From Melitaea cinxia (lineage: Eukaryota > Arthropoda > Insecta > Lepidoptera > Nymphalidae): 64,000 nt of DNA. The stretch is from contig NC_059405.1 in NCBI RefSeq assembly GCF_905220565.1, positions 12,974,081 through 13,038,080 of the forward strand. Reading direction: 5' to 3'. Shown piece by piece: positions 17,976-30,878 of the stretch (position 1 is the first letter of the stretch; the number at the start of each line of letters is the position of its first letter). A model generated the notes under the pieces. It was not told the DNA's origin, made no database searches, and was given only the letters and a program-made list of their open reading frames with translations. The position numbers were made by a program, and so were the translations under genes.

Positions 17976-20900
17976 ATTACATTTAAGAAATAAAAACAAT
18001 TACAACAATGCATAAAATCTAATTACAAAACAATTTTTTTTTACTGCGGTATGAAAGCTTGAAGGTAGACAAATAAAAATATATGTATATTAACTGTTTA
18101 AATAATATCTATTAAGTCAAATAATCTTAAGGATAACTATTATTTAAAGCTCACACAAGCTGAACAGAATGTTTACATATATACTAATGTAATAATAAAA
18201 AGGTTTTTTTTTAAAACAAATAATTGTGATAATAAAACTTACCCTAAGACGGGGATTTCTCCAGTGTATTTCCAATTGATTATTATGCTGATTATATTAA
18301 TATTGAATCAGGATCCAGATTAATCTTATTAACGCGTTTTACAAAAGAAATAGGCAAATCAATATTCTCGTAGTTCAAAGTTCATTACGTATTAACAACT
18401 ACCTCGCAGTCTAACGCCGAATGACATGACCGATGGCATGCCGCCTCGGCAACGCCCGAGAGAACCCGTTATAAAATTATCTATATTGAAAACAAATCGA
18501 ACGTTCGCTTTAACTTTTTCTTGTAAATTAGTTCATTAAATACCTATTTGATTTTTTTTTTATACTCTTTAAAATAATATTGACAAAACAAAAATTATAT
18601 ATATTTTTTTTATATATGGATGTAAATCAATAATGTGATATTTTTATTAAAAATAAATATGAAGTCATGTAACGTTCCGTTACAACATTTGCATCACAAA
18701 TTAATTAACGCCCAACGAAGTGGGCACGGGTCGGCTAGCGATAAAATAAATTATATTGATTTTGTTTAGTTTGTGTTGCCAAGGGTAATTTAAAGACCCT
18801 CACGACACCTTATTAAATGTCGATTACAGAATTATTATTAATTTTGAATCTTTACAGAGAACTATAAAGAATGTGATTGTGTATAATGTGAAAAAATATA
18901 TTTGTTTGAAAGCTATAATTTTAGTCGCTAGTCCAATTTGATAAATTATTTTTGTGTTAGACAATCAAATATTGAAATACAACGCCGGTGACACTGCAAG
19001 GATGTCTACTGTCTAGTCCGAAAATAAACCGTGAACACGTTATACTTATATTTTTAGTAGACGTCTAATTAAAGGTTAATAAAAGAATATGTTACGTAAT
19101 TATGTTTCCCACATTATCTACAATAATATTTTAGCAGTCGTTTAATTTAAAAGGTTAACAAAGGAATAATTATATAAACATTATTTTAATAACATAAAAT
19201 TATGTAAAATAAAAGAATTAGTTACGTAATTTTATATTTCGCAAATATAAATAGGTCGGAAAGCCGCAGAATAAAACTTTTAATACTTTATTATAAAATT
19301 TAGAACAGTTCCATTATTTTTTCTTATCTTAGTAACGCTACAACGGTTAAACTTTTTAATTTCAATTTGAATTCATTTGTAAGATATTTTCATGTATATG
19401 TAGGTAATGTAAATTGAAATTCGGAATTACAAATCGCGAAGTAATGTATAGTGAGAATTTCTGTGTGAAATGACTCGATATCGTTTCTAACAGTAGCACC
19501 TATTACAGTAGGTACCTATTACGCTATTTCGTAATCAAAATAAATAAAGTAACATCATTAGCAACCATTTTTCATTCTTATATTTACTTTGTTGATATTA
19601 TTCATAAGGTATATAAAAATTAGAACTGTTTTATAAAATAAAATCTAGCTATCAAAACTGGTAATAAAACTATCATCAAGCCGTATTTACGTAATTTTTA
19701 ATTAGTAAATTAAAATGAGAAAAAAAATACTAATTTCTATATAACTAATATACTTCATAATGAATAATATCGATTTACTTTATATTATTTCACGAATGAA
19801 GCTAAATAAATTCTTAGACATACATATCCATGGTGTCTCACAAAGTCTCGTACGTTGTTGTGTGATTCTATGAGCTGTCAAAAGCATTTGTGGATTGCGT
19901 CGCGTATAGTTTTGTCTTCATACACTTACACTTTCTAAATTTAAAACTTAATTCAAAAAATAATAGCTCATACTACCCTGTTAATAACTATATTAGTATC
20001 TAGAGGGCGAGGTTCTAATCTTTCATTCCTTTATACTTACTGCCTGGACTTCGAATATAATGCAAATAAATGCATTCATAGATATATAATGTAACAAAAT
20101 ATATTTTCAGCGAACGCCTGTTTAATATCTCGTCGCCTCTTCTTAATAGAACTTACAGATCGAACCGGAAGTAACTTTAATTAAAACTAAAACAAATTTT
20201 AAATAACGATCGCCCTTGGCCAAGGCGCTAAGGTTGGCGCATGGATGCGTCGGCGCATGCGCTGATCGCTGACATCACGACACGCCTAGCCAAACGATGT
20301 TTGAACATTTGCCTGTAGTTCGTTCAGGGAACGTACAATGTTGAAAAAGTTATCATACTCATTATCTAATTGATATTTGATTCTTTATTTATTTAATTGA
20401 TCAATAATGTTAGAATAATTATTAAAGTTTTTTTAATTTAATTGATTTTTGAAGTGAAAACTTCTTTAGCCCTGTTGGACACTTTTTGGTAGGGAAAATC
20501 TTATGGGTTCGCGTCACCGACATGCTTATAGCAGTATATCTGTAGCTATACAGCTGACGTATTGTGCAAAACATTATGGAATTTAAATTTAATACTAAAA
20601 TTTCTAAGTTTTCACTTCTACCGGCAGTCTCTATATATGTCTTTTTGGAACGACGTTCCTTACGGCAGGCTTGACATATTTGGCTGGGCGACCGAACTGA
20701 AAAAAATGTGATACTAAAACCGTAAGAAAAAAAATATAACGCAAGTGACATAATATCAGTCACACGACTGTATAATATGACATTTGTAAAACTAAAATAT
20801 TACTAGTAAACTTTTTTTTAAATTATTTATGTAATTTTATACTGTCGACAAAAATATATAAACACATATGTTTTTTATTTCACTTGATAGTTTGAATTAT

Positions 20901-22465
20901 TATTATTATTATTTTGTTTGATTCATTTTATTTTACGGTATTTGTTATTTTTCGTTTTTATTGATTCAAAAATATATGCTTTAATTATATTTTTATTTTT
21001 ACCTAAGTTATTTTAATTTTAATTCGACAAAAGCTTAATTGGGAAAGATTGTGTGTTTTATACAATATGTATTAAAGAACATAAAAAAATAATATTCCGT
21101 AAATTCAAAAAAAAAATCTTATCAAGAAAGTATGGAATAGTGCAATAATATTTCATTTATATTATAATCTACCTCAAGAATGTCAGATATATAAAGAAAC
21201 AACTCTGCAGTATAAAACAATTCCAGTTTCTTTTAAGTAAAACACACAGAACCTTTAATTTAATACGGTATAAGTAGTCTGAAAATATTATTTATATATT
21301 ATTTAATGCTATTATAATAATAATAATAACTTTTTTGTTGCAGATTTACATCTACACAATTGTTAGTAATATTTTAAAATTTAAAAACTCCTTTATTTTA
21401 CTTTTTATTATTATCTATTATAAAACCTATTTCATTCAAATATAAAAGCTTTTTAATAAATGATGAATAGAAGACCTAAATAAAACAATGCGTTAAAGGA
21501 AAATGCCTGCACTCACTCCCTAGACACGACCACCGTGTGACCTAGTAACTGAAATAACGCTTGGGGTAAATAACTTTTTGCGCCACGATATTTAAAAGAG
21601 AATATTTCTGTACACTAACGATTGTTAAACGAGCTGATATAGTGAAGAGATATATATATATATATATAGTGAAATGTTTGACTTTGTGGTTTGATTATAA
21701 AATTATTTTATTGATGCTTATTAGTTTGATTACTCGATTCATTTATTTTTTTGTCATATCTCCTTTAACACACTATAGTTAGTTAATTAATGCAGTATCA
21801 TACCGTGATTACATTCATACAAGATTTATCAGAAAATTTATCCGAAGAAACATTGATGCATATATTACTCAACAGTTTGTAGTTTTGTACACACTCGTAA
21901 AACTCAAACGCATTACTAATAAGTAAGCATCGTATCAAATATTATATATTGACTCTTAACTTTGACGTTTATCCAGTTTATTTTCATTTTATATTCTGAG
22001 ATCATAGTGTTCTACTTGAAGTTAATATGTGAAAATTAGATAACTTCAACAAAACTAATTGCGATCTGACCTCAGTTATCGGTCTCCTTGGGGAAAGCTG
22101 TAGCGCAATAAATACAATAATTTATTTATCAAGAACTATACTCATAGTACCTACAAAATATTTGTGATACTTTATGTGTCCCTAAGGAAAACGTTCAGAC
22201 ATTATTCCTTTTTTTGAAATTCGAAAACGTGCCTCAATAAATGTATTCTTTAATATTTCGTATGGCGTTACTCCCCCCGTTTTACTTTACAAGTTATATT
22301 GAGCCTATATCAATGGTTACTAATAAATTTTATCTCACGTAGTCAAATTACTGATACTTTTTATCAGCAGGTAATAAAACAGGCCGTTAGGCTATTTCAC
22401 ATCAACTAATAAGCTACAACTTTTGGATTCACATGTTGCGAATAGAAATATTCGACAGACAAAGT
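17976..22465. other. AT-rich noncoding stretch with few marks
   Basis: No gene found. A Helitron-like 3' end is at 18690-18738. A GC-rich island with CCTTGGCCAAGG and repeated GGCGCATG is at 20210-20300. Simple repeats include (ATT)n near 20900 and (TA)n near 21655. The 113-residue minus-strand frame at 20422-20763 has no recognisable domain. Confidence 0.5.
18690..18738 (+). mobile_element. Helitron-like 3' end
   Basis: ACGAAGTGGGCACGGGTCGG followed by CTAG at 18735-18738. The 5' limit is not seen. Confidence 0.45.
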
Positions 22466-22475
22466 GTGTTTGAAT

Positions 22476-22814
22476 CATCATTATCATCATTACAGCCTAT
22501 ACAGTCCACTGCTGGACATAGGCCTCCACAAGTTTACGCCAAAAATAACATGAACTCATGTGCTTTGCCCATAGTCACCACGCTGGGCAGGCGGGTTGGT
22601 GACCGCAGGGCTGGCTTTGTCGCACTGAAGACGCTGCTGCCCGTCTTCGGCCTGTGTATTTCAAAGCCAGCAGTTGGATGGTTATCCCGCCACCGGTCGG
22701 CTTTTTAAGTTCAAAGGTGGTAGCGGAACTGTGTTATCCCTTAGTCGCCTCTTACGACACCCACGGGAAGAGAGGGGGTGGCTATATTCTTTAGTACCGT
22801 AGCCACACAGTACA
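22476..22814 (-). mobile_element. Non-autonomous RTE-type short element with 10-bp TSD
   Basis: On the minus strand it starts TACTGTGTGGCTACGGTACT, contains CTTCCCGTGGGTGTCGTAAG and GCGGCGGGATAACC-like blocks, and ends GGAGGCCTATGTCCAGCAGT then a short (ATG)n-type tail. The 3' end is the same as that of the RTE fragment at 27341-27707. GTGTTTGAAT at 22466-22475 and 22815-22824 is the TSD. With no coding region and both ends present, it is best read as an internally deleted RTE mobilised by a full-length relative. Confidence 0.8.
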
Positions 22815-22824
22815 GTGTTTGAAT

Positions 22825-24010
22825 GATGAAAAAGAAAAATATACAAGTAAATCATAAAAGCATACAAAATTTTACCTTGAAAATTTTTTCGAAGACTTTT
22901 TTACCTGTAGATAATGGTACAGTTATTTTCAATCTACCAGCCGCTCTTATCTGTCAGCTTTAGTTATTAGTGTACATAGCTTTATTGTATCTTATGTGAG
23001 GACAGGCGTGCATTTAAATATATGCTAAAGCATAGTATTAATAAAAATAAAGTTCAAATCAGCGCGATGTCTACAAAGAGAAAATGTTTAAATAGGTCAC
23101 AGTGTTTTTGTTTCATTTGTGGTGACTATGTTTTTAAAAATTGTTGAAAATCGTTAACTGACGTTAAGCACTTGTACAGGTAATTTAACTAAATGAATAT
23201 ATAGATTAAGTATATAGGTCTGATAAACAAAAATTATTAGATATTTCATAAATTTTCATAACAAGAATTATCAGAATTGTAAAAATACACTAACACCTAA
23301 GTGTTAAAAGTGCCAACTACAATTCCAATCTTTGAATCGTAAGTCTTTTCTCTTTGGTCGTCGATATTAAAAAACTTTGAAGAAATAAAATTAAGCTTCC
23401 AGAACTTAAATAAAAAAGGTCGTTAAGAATGTAAATTGGACTTCGGTTACGGACTTTAATCACGTCTAGAATGAAGGCTGGGTGTCACGCTGAAGACAAA
23501 AGTTTCAATTTTATCGATTCTATTTAAAACTCTTTAAATGAGGGTTTTATATATAAAACGACTTTTTAAATATTATTTTTTACATTTTGTGAGAGAAAAT
23601 TTATTTGTTTTCTTAAGCTTCATCCAACCTTAATGGAATAAAAAGAAGAGAAAGAGAGAAGCTTGTATAATGGGTGTACTATTATTTTTTATTAACGTTA
23701 TAGAAATAATACATTGCATCTACGCTTTTATTAGTTCTGCATCAAAAAGGCGTCAATAGAACATCATTATTATTAAGATTTCAGTGTATATATTTTTGTA
23801 TTTACTTATAATATTTATTTACTAGTAAAAATATATTCACGGACGCAATTTATAAAATTGTTCTGACGCTGTAATATCAAAAAAATTTAAACGTAAAGAT
23901 TGTCCATTATTTAAAAAACCAAGAAAAACCATAAATCTTAATTCCTTCTTACATCGTGACTATACTATATTATCTTTTTTACGCGTTGTACGGTATTTAT
24001 TAATAAGGCA
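22825..24010. other. AT-rich noncoding stretch
   Basis: Nothing recognised on either strand. Confidence 0.5.
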
Positions 24011-24143
24011 TTAAGGCATTGTTATCCGGTAAACCGGATCCGGTAATACTGCGGATCCGGTACTTTGCATATTTTGAATTTTGAAAATTACCGCTCAATT
24101 AAAACTGTAAATATATTATGGCTGAATGTATTCAACCCTATTA

Positions 24144-24728
24144 TAGTTCGCGTCATGTAAAAAGAACGCTGAAAGAAACTGGAGGGGGTGCGTTTGCGCA
24201 TGGGTATACTCGCGCACAAGTACTACTGTTTTATTTTTTAATTAGGCTTTCACTCGCGGCTTCGTATAATGGTTATTGGTAGGTACATTAAAAAATACTA
24301 GAAATACAAGTGCGAATAATTCGGACTAAATAAGTATAATAATTATCACTTTACAAAATCACATATTTTTTTTTAAACAAAAGCAATAACAAATTTTTTA
24401 GTTATTGAAATGTCGTATTCAAAAATAATAATTATCTGTACTCTCGATATTCGTATCTTAATAGTTTTTATGTGTTTAAAATGATAAATTGATAATTGTT
24501 TTTTAGTGAAATAAATAGTAAATGGAGAATTTTGTAATTTAAAACTTTTGTGCGCGATAATAATTTGAGTCGACGTCGAACTGTCAACCGCTGTCAACCA
24601 ATAGCACACCGGCAAGCATGCGACAAGTGATAAACACTCCCGTCCCCCTACCCCGTACCACCAAATAGACCGATAAATCGCTTCTGCGCAGCTTCAAGGC
24701 CAGCGTTCTTTTTACATGACGCGAACTA
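24144..24728. mobile_element. 585-bp MITE with 28-bp terminal inverted repeats and TA duplication
   Basis: Left end TAGTTCGCGTCATGTAAAAA continuing to AACGCTG; the right end (24701-24728) is its exact reverse complement. TA flanks both sides (24142-24143, 24729-24730), as for mariner/Tc1-type transposition. The inside is AT-rich and non-coding. Confidence 0.8.
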
Positions 24729-25340
24729 TAACAACTGAAACAACACTGATTTTTTTTACTTATTATGCGGTGTTTAAAGAATATCGTAATAAAAGAATAT
24801 CGTATTGTAAGTTATGGAAACTTGCAGAATTCCAATTAATATTAAGATTCTAACTAGGGATGTTATAGTACCGAAACTATCGTATATCTTAAACAAAAAT
24901 CTATATATACATAACCGTAATATAAACCAATATAAAAGTATCGAATAATTTTGGAAAGGCGAGGAATCTAAATAACACAGATGCTAAGTTTTTTACATTT
25001 CCCCAGTCAAACAACATTAACTGTGTGCGTATTGTCATAACGTATTTTGAAAGCAACAATAAATCATTGTAAGATTCGTCGCTGTTTTTCATGGAGTATT
25101 TAGATTATGTAACTGTAACTAATTTAATAATTAGCATGACTCATTGTGGTTACAAATGATAATAATTAAGTTAAATAACCACGTGTATTTTATTTTGGCA
25201 CTTGAATATTTTTAACCGAAAATTAATATAATCCGAAATAATTTAATCCCACCAAAAACATTTTCATGTAAAATGTTGCCAAGACAAGATCATATGACTC
25301 GCACTATCAAAAAGTTATCAGATCTCATGTAGAGCCAAGC

Positions 25341-25395
25341 TTCTAACTCTACACGCCCTAACTCTACAAGCCCTAACTTCACAAACTCTACACCT
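25341..25395. repeat. Short tandem repeat, CTAACTCTACACGCC units
   Basis: Three to four imperfect units of about 15 bases. It only loosely recalls the insect telomere repeat. Confidence 0.6.
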
Positions 25396-26060
25396 TAGTC
25401 AAAATATGTGGCTTGGCCGTTACGAACTTACCATCCATGCTGTCCCGCGACGGGCCCAAAATGAAGATGCAGGTGGCAGCATCGTCAGCCACAGTAGTCC
25501 ACCTCACCAGCAGTTGTCATCTACAACATCGGCCGGTAGTAACGAAACGGCGTAACGAAATAGCGGTGCGGCGGCGGCGTAAAACTCGTAAAAGAAAAAG
25601 CAGAGAAGAATCAGTAAAAAATTGAACATTCGGGTAAGGAAGAATTCAAATAACAGATTCAGTCGGTTTCACCACGTGTTCACACGATATGTTCGAAATT
25701 CAACTGTCCGTGAGTAAAACAATTGATTTTTTGAATACAGAATCTGGGCTTCATTCGACAAATTTTGAATCCTATATGCTACATTTGTAGCTCTGATAGA
25801 AGTTTATATAAATATATTAACTTTAAATTTGATATATGATTTCTTTTTCAACTGAGATTCTCAATGTTGTCACCTTATAAAATTAGTTTTAAACTAGTAT
25901 GAAAAACAACATATTACATGTACTGTTTTTTTTTTGCACTTCATTTAACGGTCGGCTTATTTTGGAATGAAAAAGCAAAATTAAGTTATTACGAATTAAT
26001 CAATCCGGTCTGATCGGATTGCTAAAATTCCTACCAGATCCGACCGGATTGCAAACCCTG

Positions 26061-26331
26061 ATTACATCGTATTATTTGTATGAATCTCATCGTATTTCTA
26101 ATTTGACTTAAAATTGAAATAACAAAAAAATACTTTATATGTTGCAATTAATTAGAAACATCTAAAATGTTTTTAGACTTTAAGAAATATAAACAAATAA
26201 ATCAACAAAAATTCTATTTTTCCGACATAAAGTCTTTAAATTACTTTTTCTCTCATAAAAGTTAGCAACATTTATTAAAGACTTATAAATACTCCACCGC
26301 TTAAATTGCTCACAATAATATCTATTACACA
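26061..26331. other. AT-rich noncoding stretch
   Basis: Nothing recognised. Confidence 0.5.
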
Positions 26332-26640
26332 CTAGCTGTGCCCACAACTTTGTTCGCGTGGAACTTGGACTTTGGACAGCATTTTTTGGATATATCTTTT
26401 GGTTTATTTTGGATGAATAAACACCGTCGTTTGGGTATTTAGATACATGCTCAACTTGATTCTTTAAATTGGTATAACTTTTTTATTTATGAATCGATTG
26501 ACGTCAAACGAACGCTGAATGTTAAGTGAAGCTATCCACAATATTCTGGCGAAAACTACATCTACATCGGATAAGCCGTTTCTGACATTGGCGTGCACAA
26601 ACGCATAGACAAATAGACAAAAATTCTAACAATCATTGTT
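26332..26640 (-). mobile_element. Helitron-like element
   Basis: CTAG at 26332-26335 followed (plus strand) by CTGTGCCCACAACTTTGTTC and GCGTGGAACTTGG, the reverse of a 3' end common to this group. The other boundary near 26640 is a guess. Confidence 0.5.
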
Positions 26641-27259
26641 TTGGGCACTATTTGGGTTGTTAAAGGTCCCAATAATATTTTTTCTCATATCCTTGTACAG
26701 ACATCGATCAGTTACATTTTTATTATATGTATTGATGATAATGAGAAACCGACTTGGCAAATGTAAATCGTATATGAATGCAAAAAAAAACAGATAATAA
26801 ATAGTAAAAATGAAGTTAACGCATATTACGTTATAGTTATTAAAAAGAAATAACTTTGTCATCAAGAAAATACATGAAAATATCTGAAGATAAAAGGAAA
26901 TAATACATTGCCATACAAGCAGAATTAATTCAAAGACATTGTTTGAAATACAAGCAACTCGGTTCAAATTATGACCAATATATCTTGAACCGTCTCTCTC
27001 TTAACAAATGTGTAAAACTAAGTAATTTTTAAAACACAATAACGATCTACGGTTCGCAATAAAATGGCTTCGCTCCACATTATTTGTGCTCTGCTCGTAG
27101 ATGGTACACCGGTTCAAAAATGAAAATATACATTTATATTTTTATTTATAATAATTGTTATCTTCTTAAATTATTCAACGTCGGTAATATTAATGACTCC
27201 GAGTCTATGTTAATAGTTTATACATCAGCAAATTGAATATCTCAGTTAATTGTTGTCCC
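26641..27259. other. AT-rich noncoding stretch
   Basis: A 113-residue minus-strand frame (26626-26967) is Phe/Ile/Asn-rich with no domain and probably reflects AT bias. Nothing else seen. Confidence 0.5.
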
Positions 27260-27340
27260 ATTGAGGTAAGGCCACAGCAAGATATATCCTGCTCAAAATC
27301 TGGAGTAGTCTGTTTGAGGAAACACCTCAATCTTACAGAA
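27260..27340 (+). mobile_element. SINE B, 5' part, interrupted by RTE
   Basis: TGAGGTAAGGCCACAGCAAG, ATCCTGCTCAAAATCTGGAG and AACACCTCAATCTTACAGAA match the 5' half of the copy at 48476-48787. It continues at 27708. Confidence 0.75.
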
Positions 27341-27707
27341 TCATCACATCATCATCATCACTTCAGACTATGGCAGTCCACTGCTGGACATAGGCCTACC
27401 TAAGATCGCGACAGACATCCCGGTTTTCCGCAATCCTCATCCAGCCTACACCGGCAATCTTACGTAGATCGTCGGTCCAACGGGCCGGAGGACGTCCCAC
27501 ACTGCGTTTGCCAAGACGCGGTCTCCACTCCAAGACCCGTCTACTCCAACGGCCATCGGTCCTGCGACACAGATGGCCAGCCCACTGCCGCTTCAACTTG
27601 CTAATTCTGTGGGTTATGTCGGTTGCTTTCGTTCTCTCGCGGATAGTCTCATTTCTAATCCTATCTTTGAGGGAAACGCCAAGCATAGTCCGTTCCATTG
27701 CACGTTG
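27341..27707 (-). mobile_element. 5'-truncated RTE-clade retrotransposon, 12-bp TSD
   Basis: A 367-bp insertion on the minus strand. It encodes the end of an RTE reverse transcriptase, a short 3' UTR with CCTATGTCCAGCAGTGGACT, and a (GATGAT)-type tail at 27341-27360. AATCTTACAGAA flanks it at 27329-27340 and 27708-27719. It lies in the middle of a SINE B copy. Confidence 0.88.
27396..27707 (-). pseudogene. C-terminal fragment of an RTE reverse transcriptase
   Basis: About 103 open codons with the hallmarks of the RTE C-terminus: RAMERTMLGVSLKDRIRN, ISKLKRQWAGHLCRRTDGRW and SVGRPPARWTDDL, ending in RDLR and a stop. All catalytic domains are lost through 5' truncation. The frame stays open into the flanking SINE B, but that part is not of the element. 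Confidence 0.88.
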
Positions 27708-27875
27708 AATCTTACAGAAGATCACAGCTAAATCGTACTGCTCTCAAGGTCTCCTGTAATAAGTTGGGGGTTAGGATCAGCAACGCGCTTGCGATGAAAT
27801 CCTCTATAGTCTACGGTAACTGCTTACCATAAAGTAGGCTGTAGCTTGTTTGCCGACGTAGTCGTACAAAAAAAA
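27708..27875 (+). mobile_element. SINE B, 3' part, after the RTE insertion
   Basis: Resumes with AATCTTACAGAAGATCACAG and runs through TCAGCAACGCGCTTGCGATG to TACAAAAAAAA at 27875. Confidence 0.75.
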
Positions 27876-29894
27876 GTTTGAATTTTATTTCGTTATTTGA
27901 TTTGAATTTGTTTGAGTAGAATGTATTTTCCAGAATAATTATTGCATTGCAATGCAACAAATTTTACAAAATACTAATGTTTATCATAGAATAAATTGCT
28001 GTTTTTCTAATTTTTCATAGATTTTTAATAAGATATAAAAAAAAATTAAATAAAATACTACTAATACTAAGCTGAGTGAGAAATAAAAGTGTGATCAAAG
28101 CTACAATGTTGTTTAATTTATGTTGTCACTATTAGGAAAAACTTGTAACAGACGAAGTAAATAGTTTTGGAAATGACATTACTATGAATCTTTCATAGAG
28201 CAGAATAACAAAAGCAAAACTACCAGCGGTGCCCTCGTCGTCCGTATTATACTTCAAAAAATAAAATTCAATAGACATATATTTTAATTATATGGAATAA
28301 ATTGGCCAACGCATAACACTAATAGACAACTAACTTTAACCTATGAAATTTCAATGCATTTTTTATATCAGATATTTTTTAAATATCATCAATGAAACAA
28401 AGTTATCGACGACTGAGTTCTAATGTCATGCACATATTTCCTTCTTTTTTTTCTTACTATTTTTTGCTTGTTTCGATTAAATAAACGCTTACTTCGATAT
28501 ATATTTGTATCTGAAAACCGTTACACAAAACTAAAACGAAACCTGTATAAATCATATTCTTGGCGGGCACATGTGTTCTTATTTAAAACCATAAATCAAA
28601 TATTATGTATTTATAGCAAAACTGGAACATTACACACAACTGGAGATGTTAATTTTTTCGAACTAATTTATGTTCTTATTTAAAATATTTTGACGTATCG
28701 CGTCGAAATATTTTGAAATTAAATGAACAACAAGACTTTAATTGAACAGGTATCCTCTTCGGAAAAGCATTTGCTCTACTACGATTACTATAACCTATGC
28801 GCTATTTAGGATACAATATCGGTTTCAAATATTAAAATGAGAGACTGTTTTAGAGACGCCTATGCAATAATAGCTATCTAATCCTCGATCATGTGCGGTA
28901 AAATTCCTTTTCAATTTTTCCTCTATATTGAAAAAATAAATGTCAGAATAAAAATCGCGAGAGAAAGAGCTATTGTCATGAAGCTAATGTCATTAAATAC
29001 TAATAGATATTACATGTGTTATGTGTAATTGCTATATGCGTAATACATGTAAATATAATAAACATAATAAATAAATTATGAGTTTCCCACAAACCCCAAG
29101 CAATTTGCTGACGTCTGTTGTGTAGTTCCGCTCACCTGTTCTAATGGTTTTCATCAAATATTCATTGAGTTCTTATGAATGATCCTAGCTATATACTTAT
29201 ACTTAGTTTTTTACGTCTACAAGTTTGGAGTACATGCGGGGTACGCCCAGGAATTTAAAAGTGTCTAAAAGAAACCATTTTATTAACAAAGAAAACCCAT
29301 CAAGTAAAAGAAAGCAGACAAAAATATCTGTAACAGAAATGCGCCTGTCGGTTATGGTATTTTAAATATAACAAAAGAGCTTTCTGAAAAAATTTGTTAC
29401 TACCCAAAAGTAGTCCATCACTCATCAGTAAACTCACCATTATTATATACCATTATTACATGACTTACCATTATTTTCAAGCTTTAGAATTTCATGTGAT
29501 GGCAGCCTTACTAGCTTTCAAATATCACTGCTGATTTCCCATAACACAGAAAAACATGAATTTTAATCCGAAAAGCTGCTCCACTGCGGATTAGGTGATA
29601 TATGACTCAGAATTTTTACTCAGCATCCGCTGGTGAAGTTTTTCATTTAATATTTCAGAGTGACTAGCTGGGGTTGTTTCAGTGAGTTTTGATTTATAAA
29701 CAACATCGATTAAATTAATCACAGCCAATTTTTAAATAACGAATCATAATTCTGATCCTGGATTCCAAACATTGGAGGAGGACCTTTTGGCCTATAGTAC
29801 CTACTGCTACATTATATACATTTCTATATAGATCATAGCTCTTTAACAATTAAGTTTTCATGTTAGTGGTTATATTTTAATTAAGCTAAGAATT
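27876..29894. other. AT-rich noncoding stretch
   Basis: No gene recognised. A short SINE A remnant (AGCTGCTCCACTGCGGATTA) is at 29574-29620. Confidence 0.5.
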
Positions 29895-29970
29895 AATAAT
29901 AAAAACCTGATTATAAAGGAAAAATAATTGTCTCAGTCATTTTTTCCTCCATAATCAGGTTTTTATTATC
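29895..29970. repeat. 30-bp inverted repeat, hairpin-forming
   Basis: Arms 29895-29924 and 29941-29970 pair at 27 of 30 positions (core ATAATAAAAACCTGATTAT) with a 16-base loop. Size and shape would fit a small hairpin RNA or a MITE remnant. Confidence 0.7.
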
Positions 29971-30671
29971 AATCATCAAATGTAGCTGTTCCTAAGATAG
30001 CGCTTGTTAACATTCGAATATTTTAAATAATAATTATCAATCGCTGTATATGACCAGTGTTAAAACAGGCAAATAATATATATGATATATTTACGATAAC
30101 CCCACTTACTTTAATAAATAATATACACGTAGCTCTTCTTGAGGCCGGGGTAATTTCTGATGAAGGAACATAATGTTTACGGCCTCAAATCTAAGAGGTC
30201 GTTTATGTTTCTTGATTTATATGCTATCAAAGGTATTTTTATTTGTTCTCTGTACGTGATGACTACTTCATTTGCTATATTTGCTTCATTTTCAACACAA
30301 CACAAACATTTCAGTAGTAGATGTGAATGTTGTAAAACAATTACTTTGAAGACGTTACTTATACTTAGAGCTTGACGAAACTTGTCTAGACAAGATGTTT
30401 TAAGAAGTTACTGATGATAATAGGGATGTCAGGCATTTGCTAAACTAGCCTAACACGCATTGTTAAGTATTTTTTATATTGGATTAGTCAAGTAAATTGT
30501 TCCAAGTCTGCCTTAGTAAAAGCATCATTACGATGAAATTAATAACTGGCACACTGAGTTGCACATGATTGAGATAAAGTTTTGTATAAATTCTTTTTTA
30601 TGTGCCCATTAAAACAATAGTAAAATAAATAACAAATAATCAATTGAATCAAACAACTCCTTTGTAGTATA
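29971..30671. other. AT-rich noncoding stretch
   Basis: A 71-codon plus-strand frame (30160-30375) shows no domain. Nothing else seen. Confidence 0.5.
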
Positions 30672-30878
30672 CTAGCATCCCGCACCGGCTTCACGCGGGT
30701 ATTGAAAAAAAATAAAAAAAAAATCCTTTTTTTTTTAATATAATATAGTCTATGTCACCCACGGATTGTGTAGCTTCCCAACAATGAGAGTTTTTCAAAT
30801 TGGTTCAGTAGTTTCGGAGCCTATTCAATGCAAACAAACAAACAATTCAATCTTTTCTCTTTATAATGTTAGTATAGA
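30672..30878 (-). mobile_element. Helitron-like element, complete, 207 bp
   Basis: The minus strand starts TCTATACTAACATTATAAAG and ends ACCCGCGTGAAGCCGGTGCG, GGATG, CTAG (30672-30675). The GCGTGAAGCCGGTGCGGG region can form the short 3' hairpin. Related 5' ends are at 37807 and 42118. Confidence 0.6.

Larger units (their letters stand above)
24017..26060. mobile_element. Possible decayed hAT-type element
   Basis: The right side at 26000-26060 (CAATCCGGTCTGATCGG, GATCCGACCGGATTGC, ending AACCCTG) resembles the CAGGGTTTGCAATCC ends of some hAT elements in reverse. A similar block of CCGGATCCGG motifs lies at 24027-24062. No matching 8-bp duplication was found and no transposase is readable, so the pairing of these ends is tentative. 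If right, the 585-bp MITE is nested inside. Confidence 0.3.

Noticed and set aside
20422..20763. 113-codon minus-strand frame with a CxxC
   Set aside because: A single CxxC and no other domain mark; no splice or promoter context I can defend.
25341..25395. Telomere-like repeat
   Set aside because: Units resemble CCCTAACTCTAC and do not match the insect TTAGG repeat in length or sequence.
25390..25625. Possible exon or transposase piece (GC-richer, Ser/His/Gln-rich in one frame, Arg/Lys-rich in another)
   Set aside because: No frame stays open with a recognisable domain. It may belong to the tentative hAT element but cannot be shown.
27508..27708. 66-codon plus-strand frame
   Set aside because: Shadow of the RTE reverse-transcriptase fragment on the minus strand.
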